Assembly: GCF_042427575.1 (NCBI RefSeq)
Contig: NZ_JBHMFD010000001.1
Span: forward strand, 248,001-312,000
Reading direction: 5' to 3'
DNA from: Bergeyella porcorum
GTDB lineage: Bacteria; Bacteroidota; Bacteroidia; Flavobacteriales; Weeksellaceae
DNA length: 64,000 nt
The position numbers and the translations under genes were made by a program. The notes under the pieces are model-generated. The model ran no database searches and was not told where the DNA came from. It saw nothing but the letters and a program-made list of their open reading frames with translations. This document shows positions 40,340 through 48,106 of this stretch, one piece after another (position 1 is the stretch's first letter; each line of letters starts with the position of its first letter).

Positions 40340-42580
40340 GTGAATTATAAATCTGAAATACAACAATTCGTTACCAGTCAGCATATCTATTCGGGTACGC
40401 GTATCGCTTTGGCAATTGTAATTCCGAGCGTTATTTTAGCCTACTTGGGAGTACTGAAAGAATTTTTCCTCTTTCCATTGGGTACCAGCTTCGTAGGACT
40501 TACAGATATGGTAGGCCCTTTCATCAGACGCCGAAATGCTCTGATTTTATCTGTTTGCTTATTCATTTTCATAGCCATCACTGCTACCATTCTGAAGGAT
40601 GTACCTATTTTGGTTTACGCTGAAATTGCTTTCTTTGGAATTTTTCTCACAATGCTGGGGGTATATGGGCAGAGGCTTACCTCTGTGGGCGGTTTGGGTT
40701 TGGTGGTCTTATCCATTTTCATAGATGGACATCTTATAGGTCAAAATCCTGTGCATAGCCTTGTGGCTTTTTCGCTTGGCTGTATATGGTTTTTCGTGGT
40801 CTTTATGGTGATGACGAAACTGCAACCCTACAAGCTGCCCAGTCAAATGATTGGCGAAAACTATATCCAACTTGCCGAATATCTGAAACTGAAATCACGG
40901 TTTTATCAGAAAAATGCAGATATAGAAACCTTGCAAAGAGAAGTTATTGCCAAGCAAGTGATCATCAAAAATCTACAAGAAGATACCAGAGAGGTGGTCT
41001 TTAAGACCAGAACCATTGTCAATGAATCTACTACCACTAGCCGACTGCTGATGCTGTTGTTTCTCAATGCCATAGACCTCTATGAAAAACTCATCACTAG
41101 TGAGCTGAATTATCAAAAACTTCACCAGAAGTTTGACCACCACTCTATCCTTCCCAAGGTACACTCTTTTCTCAATCTATTGGCAGAGGAACTTGTGAAC
41201 ATTGGTATTGCATTGCAAAGTGGCACCAAAGCTAAAGCCATCAGAAACATCAATGCAGAAATAGACGCCATCTACCAAGACTATTATCAACTCCGAAATA
41301 AAGAAATGAGTGCCAATACGCTAGAAGATTTTATGTCTCTTAGGTTGGTATTTCTCCGCTTGGGCGAACTTTCTAATGAGGTAAAAACCATCTATCGCGT
41401 ATTTTCTCAGGATTTAAAAAATGCCAAAAGCCTTTCCACAGGATTGGATTTTGAAAAATTTGTTCCAAAGCAAGAAAAGCTCAATTCCAAAGTATTTTTT
41501 AATAATTTTTCCTTAAAATCTGGGATGTTTCGCCACGCCATTAGGATTACCACAGCATTGCTGGTAGGCTATTCTATTTCCAGATTAGAGTTTTTGGGTA
41601 TAGGGCATTCTTATTGGATTCTCATTACCATCATCGCCATTATGCGTCCTGCATATAGCACCACCAAGCACCGCAATATTCTACGCCTTTATGGTACCGT
41701 TTCTGGAGCTATGGTAGCGTATCTTATCCTCATAGGCATTGAGAGCGATTCGGTAAAGCTGGGCATCTTACTATCCTCTATGATTCTCTGCTTTACCTTC
41801 CTGAAAGACAAATATGCGTGGGCAGTATTCTTTATGACGATTTATATTTTCATCAGTTTTAATTTCCTTAATCCGGGAAATATCAATCTGATTTTCAAAG
41901 ACAGAATCATAGATACAGCCATAGCGGGTGTTATTGCTTTTGGAGCAGCTTATTTTGTGCTTCCCGTTTGGGAGCATACCATCAATAGTGTATTGATGCA
42001 GAAAGCAGCGAAGTCTAATCTTATCTACTTCCAAAATGTGTGGGAACGGTTTACCAAAAAAATACCTCATAGCGAAAGTTATAAAATTGCCAGAAAAGAC
42101 GCGATTATCAACCTTGCCAATCTATCGGATAACTTCCAAAGAATGCTTTCTGACCCTAAAAATCAGCAGAAGAAAATGCAAGCGGTACACCAGTTTGTAA
42201 ATACCTCTCATCTCATCACGGCATACACGGCATCACTAGCCCAATACGCCAACTCCGAGAATGAGTTTGAAGAAATAGACCACGAAAAATGGTACAAAAA
42301 GATTAGTTTTGAACTGAAACGCATCACCTTGCTTCTAGAGGATAAAAAGAACCTAATTCCTGAAGAATTGCCACAGGAAGAACCAGAAAATATCTTGGAA
42401 AACCTTCTCCAGCAGAGAAAACAAGAAATCAGCGAAAATGAGTTTTTTGACATTCGTGACCCTAAACGCATCACCAAACTTACCGAACTGAAAAACATCC
42501 AAGAAATCCTTGAGCTCCTCTGCGATGTAACCCACGAACAACGAAAAGCCGTGGAACGATACATTGAAGTAAAACAATAA
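40340..42580 (+). CDS. FUSC-family (YccS/YhfK-like) inner membrane protein
   Basis: 746 residues starting at GTG. Two hydrophobic blocks, each with about five or six helices (residues about 20-160 and 395-530), are separated by a helical cytoplasmic region. The second block has SYWILITIIAIMRPAYSTTK, a motif shared by FUSC, YccS and aromatic-acid exporters. The C-terminal ~200 residues are charged and coiled. It is probably an exporter-like protein of unknown substrate. The 5-nt distance from the -7 box supports the GTG. Confidence 0.82.
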   Translation: MNYKSEIQQFVTSQHIYSGTRIALAIVIPSVILAYLGVLKEFFLFPLGTSFVGLTDMVGPFIRRRNALILSVCLFIFIAITATILKDVPILVYAEIAFFGIFLTMLGVYGQRLTSVGGLGLVVLSIFIDGHLIGQNPVHSLVAFSLGCIWFFVVFMVMTKLQPYKLPSQMIGENYIQLAEYLKLKSRFYQKNADIETLQREVIAKQVIIKNLQEDTREVVFKTRTIVNESTTTSRLLMLLFLNAIDLYEKLITSELNYQKLHQKFDHHSILPKVHSFLNLLAEELVNIGIALQSGTKAKAIRNINAEIDAIYQDYYQLRNKEMSANTLEDFMSLRLVFLRLGELSNEVKTIYRVFSQDLKNAKSLSTGLDFEKFVPKQEKLNSKVFFNNFSLKSGMFRHAIRITTALLVGYSISRLEFLGIGHSYWILITIIAIMRPAYSTTKHRNILRLYGTVSGAMVAYLILIGIESDSVKLGILLSSMILCFTFLKDKYAWAVFFMTIYIFISFNFLNPGNINLIFKDRIIDTAIAGVIAFGAAYFVLPVWEHTINSVLMQKAAKSNLIYFQNVWERFTKKIPHSESYKIARKDAIINLANLSDNFQRMLSDPKNQQKKMQAVHQFVNTSHLITAYTASLAQYANSENEFEEIDHEKWYKKISFELKRITLLLEDKKNLIPEELPQEEPENILENLLQQRKQEISENEFFDIRDPKRITKLTELKNIQEILELLCDVTHEQRKAVERYIEVKQ

Positions 42581-42615
42581 AAAAACTCCTCCTTTAAATA
42601 ATTTCAAAGGAGGAG
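42580..42615 (-). terminator. Terminator of the DUF6261 gene
   Basis: CTCCTCCTTT (42586-42595) with AAAGGAGGAG (42606-42615), followed on the minus strand by a T-tract; also ends the yccS-like gene region. Confidence 0.85.
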
Positions 42616-42627
42616 ACTTATTAGCCA

Positions 42628-43320
42628 TTACTTTTTGCTTCTTCGAGCAATGGTTTCATTCATTTCATTAAAGACTTGGGCTACGGTGGCAGCAAAGCTT
42701 TGATGTTTTCCTACCTCTTTCGTTGCGATAAGATAGTTCATTAATTTCACATTCAATAAGTCTAAAAGTGGCTTTTTCAATGATGATGCCGATGGCGTAG
42801 CACCCAGCTCAGAAAGGCTTTTTTCGTACGCCATTCGTTCTGTATTGAAGGTGGTTTGTCGCTCTTGCAGTTCTTCTAAAATCTCCTTTACACCGGCTAA
42901 TTTTTCCACCAACGCTAGTGCCGACTCTGTGGAAAAATCGCGAAGCATAGAGTCTATGTGTCCCGACTGGCTGGCGTAGTTTTCCCGTATCACTTTCAGT
43001 CCGTAGCGTTCAAAAATCGTGAGCAGTTGCTCTGCACTTTCCCTGATTTCCGCTGTGCGAAGCGAGGCGTAGCCCACCAAGGCATTTTTTAAGTCGCGGA
43101 TGGTGTTGTCGCGTTGCTCATCCAATTCTTCCAGTTTAGAGATGGCGTTTTCCTTTTTTATGGCTATGGATAGTGCCAATGCTTGCTCTTTTATTTGGTC
43201 AAATAATGGTTTGAAGAACGAATCTTCCGCCAAGGAAGTTTCACTTTTGTAGATTTCTACTAGCCTTGCTGATACATCTGCCAGCTCGGCAACTCTTAAT
43301 CGGTTGTTTAGTCTTTTCAT
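42628..43320 (-). CDS. DUF6261 family protein
   Basis: 230 residues, almost entirely helical, without signal peptide or membrane segment. It opens MKRLNNRLRVAELADVSARL and continues with heptad-like stretches (ALSIAIKKENAISKLEELDE, DLKNALVGYASLRTAEI). This fits the DUF6261 family, common and often multi-copy in Bacteroidota and of unknown function. A 41-bp repeat array lies just upstream of its promoter. Confidence 0.75.
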   Translation of the reverse strand: MKRLNNRLRVAELADVSARLVEIYKSETSLAEDSFFKPLFDQIKEQALALSIAIKKENAISKLEELDEQRDNTIRDLKNALVGYASLRTAEIRESAEQLLTIFERYGLKVIRENYASQSGHIDSMLRDFSTESALALVEKLAGVKEILEELQERQTTFNTERMAYEKSLSELGATPSASSLKKPLLDLLNVKLMNYLIATKEVGKHQSFAATVAQVFNEMNETIARRSKK

Positions 43321-43349
43321 TTTTAATATTATTTAAATGGATTTGATTA

Positions 43350-43357
43350 CAAATATA
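43350..43357 (-). promoter_or_regulatory. Bacteroidota -7 box for the DUF6261 gene
   Basis: TATATTTG on the minus strand, 29 nt before the start codon and between it and the repeat array. Confidence 0.45.
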
Positions 43358-43395
43358 AATAAAATTATTTAAAAATTTATTAAAAATTTTAGCCC

Positions 43396-43593
43396 GAAGT
43401 TTCCCTCTTGTTGAAACTACTTTTGAGCAATTGCTCGAAGCTTCCCCCAAAGTGAAATAAGGTTTGAGCAACTGCTCGAAGCTTCCCCCAAAGTGAAATA
43501 AGGTTTAAGCAACTGCTAGAAGCTTCCCCCAAAGTGAAATAAGGTTTGAGCAACTGCTCGAAGCTTCCCCCGAGGTGAAACAGGCTTCGGGAT
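43396..43593 (-). repeat. 41-bp tandem repeat array 1 (about 5 units)
   Basis: Units start at 43396, 43437, 43478, 43519 and 43560, exactly 41 bp apart. Each core unit has the 8-bp palindrome GAAGCTTC and a near-palindrome GAGCAACTGCTC (GAGCAATTGCTC in the first). The unit at 43396-43436 is a diverged end cap containing TTGTTGAAACTACTTTT; the unit at 43560 is diverged at its far side. There are no spacers, so this is not CRISPR. Since 41 is not a multiple of 3, reading frames through it are accidental. Same repeat as array 2, opposite strand. The remaining gap (43600-43802) holds two hairpins listed separately. Confidence 0.9.
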
Positions 43594-43646
43594 TTTCCTG
43601 ATGGAGGGGCATTTAGATTAGAATAAATCCTAATTTGTAAAGGCAT

Positions 43647-43681
43647 AAAAAAGGCTTTAACCGAACTATTGGGCTAAAGCC
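43647..43681 (-). terminator. Candidate terminator of the PPTase gene
   Basis: On the minus strand GGCTTTA (43681-43675) pairs with TAAAGCC (43659-43653) and is followed by six T residues; it lies about 120 nt after the PPTase stop. Confidence 0.5.
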
Positions 43682-43703
43682 GTTTGCTTTTCTCTTTTTG
43701 GTA

Positions 43704-43719
43704 TCGGGCTAAAGCCCGA
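43704..43719. repeat. Small hairpin element beside array 1
   Basis: TCGGGCTAAAGCCCGA, followed by C-GCTATTGA. Nearly the same element (GTCGGGTT-AA-AACCCGAC then CCTATTGA) stands next to array 2 at 55042-55059. Confidence 0.6.
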
Positions 43720-43802
43720 CGCTATTGATATTTTTGCAATTTTTAATGATAAATAAAACCCTATTCTACTGATGTTTTTATGAGTCATATAATAACAAAA
43801 AA

Positions 43803-44417
43803 CTACCTCACCACCGCAAAATAGCCATCTTCCATTGGGCTTACTTTCGCGGTATAGACATCGGTAAACTGCTCATCAAAAACGCAACATTGTATTGAGG
43901 AAAGGTCATTCAGAGAAAAAGGCTCTACTTCATAATGCTTCTTCAAAGACCAATATTTAGAAGGGTGAAGTTTGTACAACGCCTCTTTAATTGCCCAAAT
44001 TACCGTGAGATATTCGGTTTCTTGTTCAGATGGTAGCCATTCTTGTTCTCTATCGGTAAGAAATTTATGTTTTATTTTCAAAATTTTAGGCTGTATTTTT
44101 TCCCAATCTATCCCAATATTTTGTGTAGAAATAGCCAATGCCGCCCACGGGAAAGAATGCGAGATGGAAATTTTAAAATCTTCTGGAGAAAGGCGTGGCT
44201 GCCCATTGTCTTCATAGACAATCTGATGCTGGGGCAGTTTCAGCTTCAGCATCTGGCGTACCATCATATATTCTTTTTGTTTTTTAGGGTGCAGGACTTC
44301 TATCTGCTCTTGGCGATGAGGTTCTACAAGATGCTGAAAACAAAAAGCATCAGTTTCATCGTATTTCCAAACGAGTATTGTAGTGTCTTGATGGGATAGT
44401 TCTTGGTATAAAGGCAT
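43803..44417 (-). CDS. 4'-phosphopantetheinyl transferase superfamily protein
   Basis: 204 residues, close to the Sfp/HetI size. Conserved pieces: NGQPRLSPEDFKISISHSFP, the metal-binding IGIDWEKI (GxDxE) and WAIKEALYKLHPSKYW (the WxxKEA motif). It transfers phosphopantetheine from CoA to carrier-protein serines, perhaps ACP, since no PKS/NRPS gene is near. It is divergent from ahcY. Confidence 0.88.
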   Translation of the reverse strand: MPLYQELSHQDTTILVWKYDETDAFCFQHLVEPHRQEQIEVLHPKKQKEYMMVRQMLKLKLPQHQIVYEDNGQPRLSPEDFKISISHSFPWAALAISTQNIGIDWEKIQPKILKIKHKFLTDREQEWLPSEQETEYLTVIWAIKEALYKLHPSKYWSLKKHYEVEPFSLNDLSSIQCCVFDEQFTDVYTAKVSPMEDGYFAVVR

Positions 44418-44428
44418 ATTTTGATACG

Positions 44429-44436
44429 CAAAATTA
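44429..44436 (-). promoter_or_regulatory. Bacteroidota -7 box for the PPTase gene
   Basis: TAATTTTG on the minus strand, 11 nt before the PPTase start codon and 6 nt from the opposing ahcY box. Confidence 0.45.
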
Positions 44437-44442
44437 AGTTCG

Positions 44443-44450
44443 TAAATTTG
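44443..44450 (+). promoter_or_regulatory. Bacteroidota -7 box for ahcY
   Basis: TAAATTTG, 18 nt before the ahcY ATG. Confidence 0.5.
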
Positions 44451-44468
44451 CGAAAATTTTTTGAATTA

Positions 44469-45782
44469 ATGGAAACAAAAACCCAATACCTTCCTTATAA
44501 GGTAAAAGATATTTCCCTTGCAGAATGGGGAAGAAAGGAAATAGAATTGGCAGAGGCAGAGATGCCAGGGCTTATGGCAATCCGCGAAGAGTATGGCCCT
44601 TCGCAACCGTTAAAAGGTGCCAGAATTGCAGGTTGTCTGCATATGACCATTCAGACCGCTGTACTCATAGAGACTTTAGTGGCTCTGGGTGCAGAAGTTA
44701 CTTGGTCTTCTTGTAACATTTTCTCTACGCAAGACCACGCCGCAGCAGCGATTGCCGCTGCGGGTATTCCTGTGTACGCTTGGAAAGGGATGACGGCAGA
44801 GGAGTTTGACTGGTGTATAGAGCAGACTTTGTTCTTCGGAGAAGAAAGAAAACCGCTTAATATGATTTTGGATGATGGTGGAGACCTTACCAATATGGTG
44901 TTTGACCAATATCCAGAATTAGCGAAAGAAATCAAAGGACTTTCTGAGGAAACTACTACAGGTGTTCATAGACTCTATGAAAGAATGAAAAACGGAACGC
45001 TTTTAGTGCCTGCCATCAATGTTAATGATTCTGTTACAAAATCTAAATTTGATAACAAATACGGTTGTCGCGAGTCTGCTGTAGATGCCATCAGAAGAGC
45101 TACCGATGTAATGCTTGCCGGGAAACGCGTAGTGGTTTGTGGCTATGGTGATGTGGGGAAAGGTACGGCGGCTTCTTTCCGTGGAGCTGGTTCCATTGTT
45201 ACCGTTACAGAGATAGACCCTATCTGTGCATTGCAAGCTGCTATGGAAGGCTATGAAGTGAAAAAATTGGATACCGTAATAGAAACGGCGGACATCGTGA
45301 TCACCACCACGGGGAATTTCAACATTGTGAGGGCTGAGCACTTCAAAAAGATGAAAGATAAAACCATTGTTTGCAACATTGGTCACTTTGATAACGAAAT
45401 TGATATGGCTTGGCTGAATGCCAACTACGGTGCTACTAAGACAACGGTAAAACCTCAAGTGGATATTTATAATATTGATGGCAATGATATTATTATCTTA
45501 GCTGAAGGGCGTTTGGTAAACCTAGGTTGTGCTACGGGACATCCATCGTTTGTGATGAGTAATTCGTTCTCCAACCAAACATTGGCTCAGATTGAACTTT
45601 GGACTAATGGTGAAGCTTACGAAAACCAAGTGTATATGCTTCCTAAAAAATTAGATGAGAAAGTGGCAGCACTTCACTTGAAAAAGATTGGAGTAGAGCT
45701 AGAAACCCTTTCTGCTGAGCAAGCCAAATACATCGGTGTAGAAGTAGAAGGACCTTTCAAACCTGAGTATTATAGATACTAA
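44469..45782 (+). CDS. ahcY: Adenosylhomocysteinase
   Basis: 437 residues from METKTQYLPYKVKDISLAEW; the in-frame upstream part covers the promoter and is rejected. Substrate motifs CLHMTIQTAVLIETL and NIFSTQDHAAAAIA, the NAD-binding VCGYGDVGKGTAASFRGAG and the C-terminal KPEYYRY are all present. It splits S-adenosylhomocysteine to adenosine and homocysteine. Its 3' region has a 150-nt spacer with a sigma-54-like site and a terminator. Confidence 0.97.
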   Translation: METKTQYLPYKVKDISLAEWGRKEIELAEAEMPGLMAIREEYGPSQPLKGARIAGCLHMTIQTAVLIETLVALGAEVTWSSCNIFSTQDHAAAAIAAAGIPVYAWKGMTAEEFDWCIEQTLFFGEERKPLNMILDDGGDLTNMVFDQYPELAKEIKGLSEETTTGVHRLYERMKNGTLLVPAINVNDSVTKSKFDNKYGCRESAVDAIRRATDVMLAGKRVVVCGYGDVGKGTAASFRGAGSIVTVTEIDPICALQAAMEGYEVKKLDTVIETADIVITTTGNFNIVRAEHFKKMKDKTIVCNIGHFDNEIDMAWLNANYGATKTTVKPQVDIYNIDGNDIIILAEGRLVNLGCATGHPSFVMSNSFSNQTLAQIELWTNGEAYENQVYMLPKKLDEKVAALHLKKIGVELETLSAEQAKYIGVEVEGPFKPEYYRY

Positions 45783-45860
45783 AAAAAATAATCTACTGAA
45801 AAACAATATCTTGACCTAAAAAACATAAAAATATTTAAAATTTTCTACGAAGAATACTTT

Positions 45861-45876
45861 TTGGCACGGATATTGT
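45861..45876 (+). promoter_or_regulatory. Candidate sigma-54 (RpoN) promoter
   Basis: TTGGCACGGATATTGT matches the sigma-54 consensus TGGCACG-N4-TTGC with one mismatch (T for C). GG and TG are separated by the canonical 10-nt spacing. A transcript would start near 45887 and end at the hairpin at 45932-45956. Confidence 0.55.
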
Positions 45877-45886
45877 TTCTATACAA

Positions 45887-45956
45887 ACAGATTCTCATGT
45901 TTAATTTGAGTTTTCATGGTTATTAGTTTTTACCCAGCTTCGGCTGGGTTTTTTGT
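45887..45956 (+). ncRNA. Putative ~70-nt small transcript after ahcY
   Basis: Inferred from the sigma-54-like site (45861-45876) and a strong terminator (ACCCAGC-UUCG-GCUGGGU then six T) about 60 nt further on. Between them an ATG at 45898 opens a nine-codon frame (MFNLSFHGY) ending TAG. It may be a regulatory RNA, a micro-ORF, or only the ahcY 3' UTR. Confidence 0.35.
45932..45956 (+). terminator. Strong terminator downstream of ahcY
   Basis: ACCCAGC (45932-45938), TTCG tetraloop, GCTGGGT (45943-45949), then a T-tract. The minus strand lacks a T-tract, so it serves rightward transcription. Confidence 0.9.
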
Positions 45957-45957
45957 T

Positions 45958-46890
45958 TTATCTTATGGCTTGTTCTTCGGCTTCTTCCATCAGTTTTAGG
46001 TAAGTCATATAGCGGGATTCCTCTATTCCCCCCTCTTCTATAGCTTGTAAAACTGCACATTTAGGCTCATTGATATGCAAGCAATTATGAAATTTACAAT
46101 CCCTTCCCTTTTCAAAAATTTCTGGAAAATAATGCTGTATTTCTTCTTTTTCTACATCTATCATTGCAAACTCTCTCACTCCTGGAGTATCTATTACAGC
46201 TCCTCCAAAATCCCAAAAGTGCATCTGTGCAAATGTGGTGGTATGTTTTCCTTTCAGATGGGTTTCTGAAATTTCCCCTGTTTTCAAATTCAAATCAGGC
46301 TGTAGGGCATTGACCAAAGTAGATTTTCCACTTCCTGAATGTCCAAAGAATACGGAGGTTTTATCTTGAATCAAGGTTTTTAAATGGGATAAGTTTAATT
46401 TTGAATAAGATGAGATTTCTAAGGTTTCATAGCCTATTTCTTGATAAATGGTTTTAATCTCTTCTACAATTGCCCATTCTTCTTCCTCCAATACATCTAT
46501 CTTGTTGAATAATATCAAAGGCTGAATATTATACGCCTCACAACAGGCTAAAAATCGGTCTAAAAATCCTAATGAAGTCTCTGGATGTTTCAATGTGAAA
46601 ATAAAACACGCCAAATCTATATTAGAGGCAATGATATGAGCTTCCTTGGAAAGGTTTACCGATTTTCTGATGAGATAATTTTTACGAGGTTCTATTTTGG
46701 TAATCCACGCAATGTCATCTTGCTCTAGCTGAAATTCTACCCAGTCGCCCACCGCCAAAGGATTGGTTAGCCTTGTTTTGAGCAACTTAAATTTTCCCCG
46801 AATGCGGGCTTCGTAGATGGTATGCTGCTGGGTATCTAACACTTGATACCAGCTACCCGTGGATTTTATGATTAATCCTTTCAAATTCAT
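45958..46890 (-). CDS. rsgA: Ribosome small subunit-dependent GTPase A
   Basis: 310 residues: N-terminal OB fold (YEARIRGKFKLLKTRLTNPL, VGDWVEFQL), circularly permuted G domain with LFNKIDVL (G4) before GHSGSGKSTLVNALQP (G1), KGKHTTTFAQMH (G2) and IDTPGVREFAM (G3), and a C-terminal zinc knuckle (CKFHNCLHINEPKCAV). It acts in late 30S maturation. Confidence 0.96.
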   Translation of the reverse strand: MNLKGLIIKSTGSWYQVLDTQQHTIYEARIRGKFKLLKTRLTNPLAVGDWVEFQLEQDDIAWITKIEPRKNYLIRKSVNLSKEAHIIASNIDLACFIFTLKHPETSLGFLDRFLACCEAYNIQPLILFNKIDVLEEEEWAIVEEIKTIYQEIGYETLEISSYSKLNLSHLKTLIQDKTSVFFGHSGSGKSTLVNALQPDLNLKTGEISETHLKGKHTTTFAQMHFWDFGGAVIDTPGVREFAMIDVEKEEIQHYFPEIFEKGRDCKFHNCLHINEPKCAVLQAIEEGGIEESRYMTYLKLMEEAEEQAIR

Positions 46891-46914
46891 ACGCTTGATT
46901 CCTTAAATTCAAAA

Positions 46915-46944
46915 CAAAAAGGCTAAGTCCACACCCTTAGCCTT
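46915..46944 (-). terminator. Terminator of the aroG/chorismate mutase gene
   Basis: AAGGCTAAG (46919-46927) with CTTAGCCTT (46936-46944), followed by a T-rich tract on the minus strand. Confidence 0.8.
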
Positions 46945-46954
46945 CTTTACCTTT

Positions 46955-48037
46955 TTAGTGAGATTTTATCATTACATTGTTCTGTACCTCAATAGATTCT
47001 TCGTGAATGGCTTTGAAGATTTTTTCTATAAACTCTTGAGACATTCCCGTTTCTGCTGCTTTTTGAGAGGCATATTCCGTAATCTCTTTCCAGCGTTCTG
47101 GTTGGAAGATGGCAATATTATTTTCCTTTTTCACTTGCCCTATTTTTTCGGCAATTTTCATCCTTTGGGAGAATAGTTCTATGAGATTAAAGTCTATATC
47201 CGAAATCAATGTACGGTGTTTGCCCAATTCATCCTCGTATCCAGAAATATCTGAATTTCTAATCTGAAAATTAGAAATCATCTCAGCCAAAACTTCTGGC
47301 GTAATCTGCTGTGCTGCATCACTCCAAGCTTCATCTGGCGAGCAATGGCTTTCTATAATGGCACCACTGTATCCCACATTAAGAGCTTCCTGAGCTACCG
47401 CTGCCAGCCCCGTTCTATTCCCACAGATGTGAGACGGGTCCACCAGCATTGGGATATTCGGAAATTGATTTTTGAAGTCCAAAGCGATTTGCCAATTGGG
47501 AATATTTCTATATTTCGTTTTTTGATAACTTGAAAATCCTCTGTGGATTACCCCAAGATTATGAATGCCTTGCCCCAATAGCCTTTCTAGAGCACCTATC
47601 CAAAGAGCTAAATCTGGATTGACTGGGTTTTTCACCAATACGGGCTTATCTGTTCCACGAAGTGCCATCGCAATTTCTTGCACAGTAAAAGGGTTCACCG
47701 TAGAACGAGCTCCAATCCAAAGAATATCTACATCTGCTTCCAAAGCGGCAAATACGTGATGGGCATTGGCAACCTCCGTAGCCGTTTTAAAGCCAAATTC
47801 CTCTTTTACTTTTTTAAGCCAATTCAGTCCGATAACACCCACGCCCTCAAAGCCATTGGGTTTAGTTCTTGGTTTCCAAATGCCTGCTCTGAAAATAGGA
47901 ACACCAGCCCCAGAGTTTTTTATTCTCTGAGCCGTTTCTAGCATTTGGCTTTCGCTTTCTGCACTACAAGGTCCTGCTATGATAAGTGGCTGATTGAATT
48001 CATTAATCCAATCATTTTTTAAATCTTTTAATTCCAT
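46955..48037 (-). CDS. Bifunctional 3-deoxy-7-phosphoheptulonate synthase/chorismate mutase (type II)
   Basis: 360 residues from MELKDLKNDWINEFNQPLII. Residues to about 265 are a DAHP synthase of the KDPG-aldolase-like type (IIAGPCSAESESQMLETAQR, FRAGIWKPRT, LWIGARSTVNPF, PVLVKNP, DPSHICGNR). The last ~90 are an AroQ chorismate mutase helix bundle (SDIDFNLIELFSQRMKIAEK, ENIAIFQPERW-like NNIAIFQPERWKEI). This fusion is common in Bacteroidota and joins the first shikimate step with prephenate formation, likely with feedback control. A TTG-started extension upstream is rejected. Confidence 0.92.
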   Translation of the reverse strand: MELKDLKNDWINEFNQPLIIAGPCSAESESQMLETAQRIKNSGAGVPIFRAGIWKPRTKPNGFEGVGVIGLNWLKKVKEEFGFKTATEVANAHHVFAALEADVDILWIGARSTVNPFTVQEIAMALRGTDKPVLVKNPVNPDLALWIGALERLLGQGIHNLGVIHRGFSSYQKTKYRNIPNWQIALDFKNQFPNIPMLVDPSHICGNRTGLAAVAQEALNVGYSGAIIESHCSPDEAWSDAAQQITPEVLAEMISNFQIRNSDISGYEDELGKHRTLISDIDFNLIELFSQRMKIAEKIGQVKKENNIAIFQPERWKEITEYASQKAAETGMSQEFIEKIFKAIHEESIEVQNNVMIKSH

Positions 48038-48106
48038 ATTAAATAAGTAAAATAAAGCTAAAAGCATTCTTTTAGCCTAAAAATAAAATGCAAATAAATA
48101 AAATAA

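Noticed and set aside
43396..43593. CRISPR array
   Set aside because: Units are contiguous without unique spacers, have internal palindromes, and no cas genes are nearby.
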